Source: Clostridia bacterium (GTDB lineage: Bacteria; Bacillota_A; Clostridia; Lachnospirales; Lachnospiraceae). From it: DNA of 10,811 bases. A program made the position numbers and the translations under genes. The notes under the pieces were generated by a model. That model made no database searches, was not told where the DNA came from, and worked only from the letters and a program-made list of their open reading frames with translations. How positions within the stretch are numbered: the stretch's first letter is position 1; each line of letters begins with the position of its first letter. Location of the stretch: contig JAAYYM010000729.1 in the NCBI GenBank assembly GCA_012515365.1, forward strand, positions 1 to 10,811, read 5' to 3'. This document shows positions 6,787 through 10,811 of this stretch, one piece after another.

Positions 6787-7242
6787 ATGGATGTGAGAGT
6801 AAAGAAGATAAAAACAGAAGAGAAGGAGATTGTCGAAGTTCAATGTCATGAAATTACGAATGAGGTAAGGGAAATCGTGACGTTCGTAAAGTCCAGACAG
6901 GGACAGCTGACAGGAATGCTCGACGGAAAGCAGTTTGAGATATTGATTTCTGATATTTACTATGTAGAAGCAGTAGATAACAGAGTTTTTATCTACTGTA
7001 CGAAGCATATCTATGAAAACAGGCAGAAGCTATATGAACTAGAAGAAGTGCTGCATGAAAAACATTTCTTGAGAATATCAAAGTCGATTCTTTTGAATTT
7101 AATGAAAGTAAAGGCACTTAAGCCAGCTTTAAATGGAAGGTTCACTGCGATTTTACAGAATAATGAAGAGGTGATCATTTCCAGAAAGTATGTTCAAGAC
7201 TTGAAACAGACATTAAAGGGAGGTCAGTCCAATGAGAGGTAA
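6787..7242 (+). CDS. LytTR-domain DNA-binding regulator (no receiver domain)
   Basis: The 151-residue protein consists of a short N-terminal region (1-43) and a LytTR DNA-binding domain (about 44-143). Landmarks are the strand ISDIYYVEAVDNRVFIY (54-70), the helix LYELEEVL, FLRISKSILLNL (94-105), LNGRFTAILQN (115-125) and ISRKYVQDLK (131-140). It lacks a response-regulator receiver domain, so it is not a classic two-component partner. Stand-alone LytTR proteins of this size are often followed by a DUF3021 membrane protein, as here. The start codon is 5 bases past the hydrolase stop. The nearest ribosome-site-like AGGAGA (6765-6770) is 16 bases away, longer than ideal, which suggests re-initiation from the hydrolase. 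The stop overlaps the next gene by 11 bases. Confidence 0.92.
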   Translation: MDVRVKKIKTEEKEIVEVQCHEITNEVREIVTFVKSRQGQLTGMLDGKQFEILISDIYYVEAVDNRVFIYCTKHIYENRQKLYELEEVLHEKHFLRISKSILLNLMKVKALKPALNGRFTAILQNNEEVIISRKYVQDLKQTLKGGQSNER

Positions 7243-7672
7243 GGAGTTTGCCAAGTCCATATTATTAAGTTTTTTTATTATCGTAACATTGATCAATATC
7301 GCAACCTCTGTCTTAGGCATGATTTTTGTACCGGAAGCACGTTTTGGTTATGAAGCATTTTTATCTCCGTTAGTTTATGGTCTTTTTAGTTTGATTCCAT
7401 ATATTGTGATGTATTCAAGGAAAGAGCTGACAGTTAAAGAACTTGTTATTAGAAAGATCCTTCAGTTGATTTCAATTGAGCTGATCTTGCTGTTCATTGC
7501 ATTTGGATTTAGCGGGATCCAATCCTCTGATTACGGAATTATATTTGGATTTACATTTAGTATATTGGTGATTTATCTGCTGGTACATGTAATTAATTGG
7601 ATTTTGGATATGAAAACTGCTGAAAAAATGAATGTTGATTTACAGAACTATCAGAACCATGTTACGGATTAG
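7232..7672 (+). CDS. DUF3021 family four-segment membrane protein
   Basis: The 146-residue product has four hydrophobic helices (about 10-31, 43-62, 75-95, 101-123) and a short hydrophilic C-terminal tail. This, and its position directly after a stand-alone LytTR gene, fit the DUF3021 family. It overlaps the LytTR gene by 11 bases, with its ribosome site AAAGGGAGGT (7215-7224) inside that gene at 7-base spacing, so translation is coupled. By analogy with other LytTR/membrane-protein pairs, it may hold or inhibit the LytTR protein at the membrane and release it on a signal. That is inference for this locus. No terminator is seen directly after it. Confidence 0.87.
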   Translation: MRGKEFAKSILLSFFIIVTLINIATSVLGMIFVPEARFGYEAFLSPLVYGLFSLIPYIVMYSRKELTVKELVIRKILQLISIELILLFIAFGFSGIQSSDYGIIFGFTFSILVIYLLVHVINWILDMKTAEKMNVDLQNYQNHVTD

Positions 7673-7699
7673 ATGAATGTATAAGGCAGAAAAATAAGA

Positions 7700-7728
7700 T
7701 TGAAGAAACATTTTAATAATGCTATACT
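7700..7728 (+). promoter_or_regulatory. SigA-type promoter for leuA
   Basis: TTGAAG (7700-7705) and TATACT (7723-7728) are separated by exactly 17 bp in an AT-rich spacer. This is the clearest promoter in the window (4/6 and 5/6 matches to consensus). Transcription would start near 7735, giving leuA an untranslated leader of about 220 nt. It lies only 28 bases past the DUF3021 stop, so leuA is probably a separate transcription unit. Confidence 0.65.
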
Positions 7729-7953
7729 ATACGATATTGAGAAAGAACTGATGCAAGACTAGGAAAGAGGTTGATGTAAGTGGGGCTAAAAGAATAGTCA
7801 GAAACAAGTTATCCATTATTGTGAAATACAGCGTGATTTACCGACTCCAAAGCTAAAAAAGCAAGCTTGGACATATTTAGGCGGGGAAATATATCTACAT
7901 GCTTCACGTGACCCGAGAGTGGAATAGGTAAATTAAAAATGGAGGAAATGACT
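7729..7953 (+). other. leuA leader region with a start-less open frame
   Basis: The leader of about 220 nt upstream of leuA is longer than needed for initiation. I see no T-box signature (no AGGGTGGNACCGCG-like box), no cluster of leucine codons in a short leader peptide, and no terminator hairpin followed by a U-tract. One hairpin is possible: CCAAAGCT (7847-7854) with AGCTTGG (7864-7870), with one bulged A. A 45-codon frame (7790-7924) is open to a TAG at 7922-7924 and ends WTYLGGEIYLHASRDPRVE, which looks protein-like, yet it has no ATG, GTG or TTG. It could be the decayed end of a lost gene. The family is not recognised. Confidence 0.4.
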
Positions 7954-9633
7954 ATGTTAAATTATAAAAGATATCAAAGAGTACCGGTAATTAATTATCC
8001 AGAGCGTGAATGGCCAAATAAGGAGATCGAAAAAGCTCCTGTCTGGTGCAGCGTCGATTTAAGGGATGGCAATCAAGCATTGATTGATCCAATGGTAGTA
8101 GAAGAAAAAATTGAATTATTTCAAATGCTGATCAAGCTTGGATTTAAAGAAATCGAAATTGGTTTCCCGGCAGCTTCACAGATTGAATTTGACTTTTTAC
8201 GTCAGTTGGTTGAAAGAAAAATGATTCCTGATGATGTCAGAGTACAGGTATTAACACAATGCAGGGAAGAACTGATCGATCGTACCTTTGAGTCGATACA
8301 AGGGATTAAGCAGGCAATTGTACATATTTATAATTCTACTTCTACTTTACAGAGAAAAGTAGTCTTTGGTATGAATCAGGAAGAAATCAAGGCAATTGCT
8401 GTAGCCGGAACCAAGATGGTGAAGGAACGTGCAGCCAAATTTCCAGGCAAGATTATTTTAGAGTATTCGCCGGAAAGCTTTACCGGAACAGAATTAGATT
8501 TTTCATTAGACATTTGCACAGCAGTGCAGGATGCATGGGGACCAACAAAGGAAAATCCTATTATCATCAATCTGCCGGCTACTGTTGAGATGACGACACC
8601 AAATGTGTACGCAGATCAGATTGAATGGATGAATAAGCATTTTAAGGATAGAGAATCAATCATCTTAAGTATCCATCCTCATAATGACCGAGGTACAGGC
8701 ATCGCAGCGACTGAACTGGGTATGCTTGCCGGAGCTGACCGTGTAGAGGGAACTCTGTTTGGAAACGGTGAAAGAACAGGTAATATCGATGTGCTGAATA
8801 TTGCATATAACATGTTTTCACAGGGGATTAACCCGGAACTTCATATAGAACATATTGGTGAAATCATCGAAGTGTACGAAAGATGCTGTAAGATGCCAAT
8901 ACATGATCGTCATCCATATGCAGGGAAATTGGTATTTACTGCATTCTCAGGTTCGCATCAGGATGCGATTAATAAAGGTGTTAAGGCAATGCGTGAGAGC
9001 AATGCACAGATCTGGCAGGTTCCATATCTGCCGATTGATCCTTCTGACATTGGAAGAGAGTATGAACCAATTGTACGTATTAATTCTCAGTCAGGAAAAG
9101 GTGGAGTGGCGTTTGTCATGGATACTTACTTTGGATTCAAATTACCAAAGGGTATGCACAAGGAATTCGCAGCTGTTATTCAGAAAATTTCGGAAGTACA
9201 GGGTGAAGTTTCGCCAGATCAGATCATGCAGTCTTTTCGTGAAAATTATATTGAGAAAAAGGAACCGCTTCATTTTAGAAAATTGAAGGTAGAAGATAAG
9301 AGTGATACTGTTGATACAGAATTTGATACTCATATTATTCTGACTTATACGCTTTATGGTAAGGAAAATTCCTTTCAGGCAGTCGGAAATGGACCAATTG
9401 ATGCTGTACAGCGCGGTATTAAAGAAAACCTGGGCATCAATGTCAAGGTACTTGATTATGAAGAGCATGCATTACAGGGTGGTTCAAATGCACAGGCAGC
9501 AGCTTATATTCATTTACTGAATGCAGAAGATGGAAGTGTTACCTATGGTGTAGGTGTGAGCTCGAATATTACAAGAGCCTCTGTACGAGCAATCTTCAGT
9601 GCGATCAACCGATTAGGATTGATGAATAAGTAA
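7954..9633 (+). CDS. leuA: 2-isopropylmalate synthase (yeast/actinobacterial-type LeuA)
   Basis: This enzyme condenses acetyl-CoA with 2-oxoisovalerate to give 2-isopropylmalate, the committed step of leucine synthesis. The 559-residue product has the TIM-barrel catalytic domain with VDLRDGNQALIDPM (34-47, metal ligand D35), the NLPATVEMTTPNVYAD stretch (206-221), the metal-binding HPHND (241-245) and GNGERTGN (270-277). A linker with FSGSHQDAINKG (331-342) follows, and then the LeuA regulatory domain (about 435-559), the site of leucine feedback inhibition in the family. The WPNKEIEKAPVWCSVDLRDGNQALID beginning, in parts, marks the yeast/Mycobacterium-type subfamily rather than the E. coli type. 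I start it at 7954, because GGAGG (7941-7945) lies 8 bases upstream. The in-frame ATG at 7939 overlaps that ribosome site and has none of its own. No other leu gene is adjacent. Confidence 0.96.
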   Translation: MLNYKRYQRVPVINYPEREWPNKEIEKAPVWCSVDLRDGNQALIDPMVVEEKIELFQMLIKLGFKEIEIGFPAASQIEFDFLRQLVERKMIPDDVRVQVLTQCREELIDRTFESIQGIKQAIVHIYNSTSTLQRKVVFGMNQEEIKAIAVAGTKMVKERAAKFPGKIILEYSPESFTGTELDFSLDICTAVQDAWGPTKENPIIINLPATVEMTTPNVYADQIEWMNKHFKDRESIILSIHPHNDRGTGIAATELGMLAGADRVEGTLFGNGERTGNIDVLNIAYNMFSQGINPELHIEHIGEIIEVYERCCKMPIHDRHPYAGKLVFTAFSGSHQDAINKGVKAMRESNAQIWQVPYLPIDPSDIGREYEPIVRINSQSGKGGVAFVMDTYFGFKLPKGMHKEFAAVIQKISEVQGEVSPDQIMQSFRENYIEKKEPLHFRKLKVEDKSDTVDTEFDTHIILTYTLYGKENSFQAVGNGPIDAVQRGIKENLGINVKVLDYEEHALQGGSNAQAAAYIHLLNAEDGSVTYGVGVSSNITRASVRAIFSAINRLGLMNK

Positions 9634-9645
9634 TCTTTTAAATAT

Positions 9646-9684
9646 GAAAAATCGTGGCTGTTATTGATCAAGCCACGATTTTTC
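9646..9684. terminator. Bidirectional intrinsic terminator between leuA and the convergent membrane gene
   Basis: A perfect 14-bp inverted repeat, GAAAAATCGTGGCT (9646-9659) and AGCCACGATTTTTC (9671-9684), encloses an 11-base loop. The stem has a GC-rich core and an A tract on one side with a T tract on the other, so it can terminate transcription from either strand. It lies 12 bases past the leuA stop and about 40 bases from the stop of the minus-strand gene, as expected of a shared terminator. Confidence 0.9.
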
Positions 9685-9725
9685 TATGATTTTTATGTTA
9701 CAGGTATATCTGGCAATGTACGATT

Positions 9726-10811
9726 TTACTTGAGTACACTAATTTTGGTATCATGAAAATGATTATAGATTAGTTGCAGGGTCAACATCAGTACATAGAA
9801 GTACGCTACGATATATATAGGGAAATAGTATTTAAAATAGGAAGCCGGTGCAAGGATAAATACGATGAACCAGTGCGTAAGCATTCCGCCCATTACAAAA
9901 AAAGTGAACCATCTTTTCCTGAACAGTGTATAGATGCAGAGCATCAATATGATGGCAAGAGGAATGAACAGATTATAGGAAACTGTTTTCACAATACTGA
10001 CGGCAAAGCTGATCAGTGGCTTTGGTGAAAAGCCAGTAAAGGTAATATGGAAAGGCAGAGCGGCATATCGAAAAGCACCGATCCTGGTTTTTAGAAAGAC
10101 GTCAGGATTGTTGATAAAGATTCGTTTCAGTGCGGAAGAATAAGCAAAAAAATCAGCCACTGTAGCTTCCGGACGAACGCCGATATAACCTTCTTTATAT
10201 AGGATCAGGACATCTTCATAGTTGATGTCACCATAGTATTCATTGATTGCTTCAATTGCAGAAAGTGAAAGATAGTGATCTACTATTTCCAGATCCTCTT
10301 TATTTTTTTCTAAATCCAGACCGTTGCGATACATGTTTGTAATGGTATAAGCATAGAATGGTTTCATCCTGTCATCTGCTGCAGCATCTACTTCTTTTGC
10401 AAAGAGCCCGGTCTGAGGAATAGAAACGATATACTGAACCAGAATAAAAGCAATGAGAAATTTAATGACAGCTGATCTGGTACGTAGATTACGATAAACA
10501 ATGAAAAGCAGGATTGGAACTAATACAGCCAAATAAACACCTTCTGTCCGCCACTGAGTCAGGATAACGCCTGACAAAATCAGAAAAGCGGCTTTGGTAC
10601 GTGTGAGCGTGAGACCTTCTATATAATCAAATAGTAGAACAATCAGAAACAACAGATACAGCAGATAATAAATCGGCAGCCGGTGTGCAGATGCCGTATA
10701 GGCAATGACTGGATAAAGTAAAAACAAAAGATATCCGAATCTGGCATATTTGAAAGAGACTACTTTCGTAAGGCGGTTCATAAAGTAACCGGCAATCAGG
10801 ATCTGAATACA
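9726..10811 (-). CDS. Multi-pass membrane protein, 5' end outside the window
   Basis: The visible frame covers 361 residues. An internal ATG at 10781 exists, but the ten codons before it (CIQILIAGYF) are open to the edge and hydrophobic, and no ribosome site precedes that ATG, so the true start is probably beyond 10811. Counting from the internal Met, hydrophobic segments lie at about 14-30, 36-53, 64-77, 82-96 and 105-122. A polar, probably extracytoplasmic stretch covers about 125-250, and further membrane segments lie at about 255-287, 291-313 and 316-341. LTQWRTEGVYL (74-84) recalls the R-x-[EN]-G-[IV]-Y motif seen in some GT-C-type/DUF6020-like membrane proteins, suggesting a polyprenyl-linked sugar or envelope role, but this is weak. 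No specific function can be given. It shares the 9646-9684 terminator with leuA. Confidence 0.75.
   Translation of the reverse strand, partial: CIQILIAGYFMNRLTKVVSFKYARFGYLLFLLYPVIAYTASAHRLPIYYLLYLLFLIVLLFDYIEGLTLTRTKAAFLILSGVILTQWRTEGVYLAVLVPILLFIVYRNLRTRSAVIKFLIAFILVQYIVSIPQTGLFAKEVDAAADDRMKPFYAYTITNMYRNGLDLEKNKEDLEIVDHYLSLSAIEAINEYYGDINYEDVLILYKEGYIGVRPEATVADFFAYSSALKRIFINNPDVFLKTRIGAFRYAALPFHITFTGFSPKPLISFAVSIVKTVSYNLFIPLAIILMLCIYTLFRKRWFTFFVMGGMLTHWFIVFILAPASYFKYYFPIYIVAYFYVLMLTLQLIYNHFHDTKISVLK

Noticed and set aside
7939..7953. ATG at 7939 as the leuA start
   Set aside because: It overlaps the GGAGG that serves the ATG at 7954, has no ribosome site of its own, and the family-like sequence begins at MLNYKRYQR.
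7729..7953. T-box riboswitch in the leuA leader
   Set aside because: The conserved T-box sequence and a terminator/antiterminator pair could not be found.
8855..9468. Open frames on both strands inside leuA (8855-9286 plus, 9142-9468 minus)
   Set aside because: They lie wholly inside a strongly supported leuA, have no ribosome sites and no protein-like motifs.
9774..10028. Plus-strand frame opposite the membrane protein
   Set aside because: It is the antisense shadow of a longer, clearly hydrophobic membrane protein.

Overview
The window looks like a chromosomal segment from an AT-rich, low-GC Firmicute, most likely a gut Lachnospiraceae-type Clostridiales. The grounds are strong AGGAGG-type ribosome sites, a LytTR/DUF3021 pair, a TipAS-type MerR regulator, a small HTH protein with the Cys motif CNYYCSHECPIGQEY, and a yeast/actinobacterial-type LeuA. 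The taxon is inferred from family knowledge, not from a search. No rRNA, tRNA, IS element, CRISPR array or phage gene was seen.

Layout. 1-200: probable 3' tail of a gene entering from the left, then a long hairpin terminator. 268-1352: a P1-family (DmpA-like) self-processing aminopeptidase, preceded by a 21-codon reading frame that overlaps its start as ATGA. 1493-2734: a tandem HD/HD-GYP phosphodiesterase. 2897-3655: a MerR regulator with a TipAS-like C-terminal domain. 3675-4157 (minus): a small XRE-like HTH protein, convergent with the MerR gene and divergent from the next unit. 4318-5333: a YbjQ/UPF0145 protein followed by an APH-like phosphotransferase whose C-terminal part looks damaged. 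5411-7672: a tight three-gene unit of a membrane-anchored PAF-acetylhydrolase-like alpha/beta hydrolase, a LytTR DNA-binding protein and a DUF3021 membrane protein. 7700-9633: a promoter, an unusual leader of about 220 nt, and leuA (2-isopropylmalate synthase). 9646-9684: a terminator shared with the convergent gene. 9726-10811 (minus): a multi-pass membrane protein whose reading frame runs off the right edge.

The genes do not form one pathway. The clearest functional unit is hydrolase-LytTR-DUF3021, where the LytTR/DUF3021 pair is probably a two-part regulatory module and the hydrolase its co-transcribed partner or target. leuA appears to stand alone, without leuB/C/D here. I found no clear evidence of a wholly new system. 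The items most worth checking are the open, start-less reading frame in the leuA leader, the lesion in the phosphotransferase, the hydrolase/LytTR/DUF3021 unit, and the coupled mini-ORF before the P1 peptidase.
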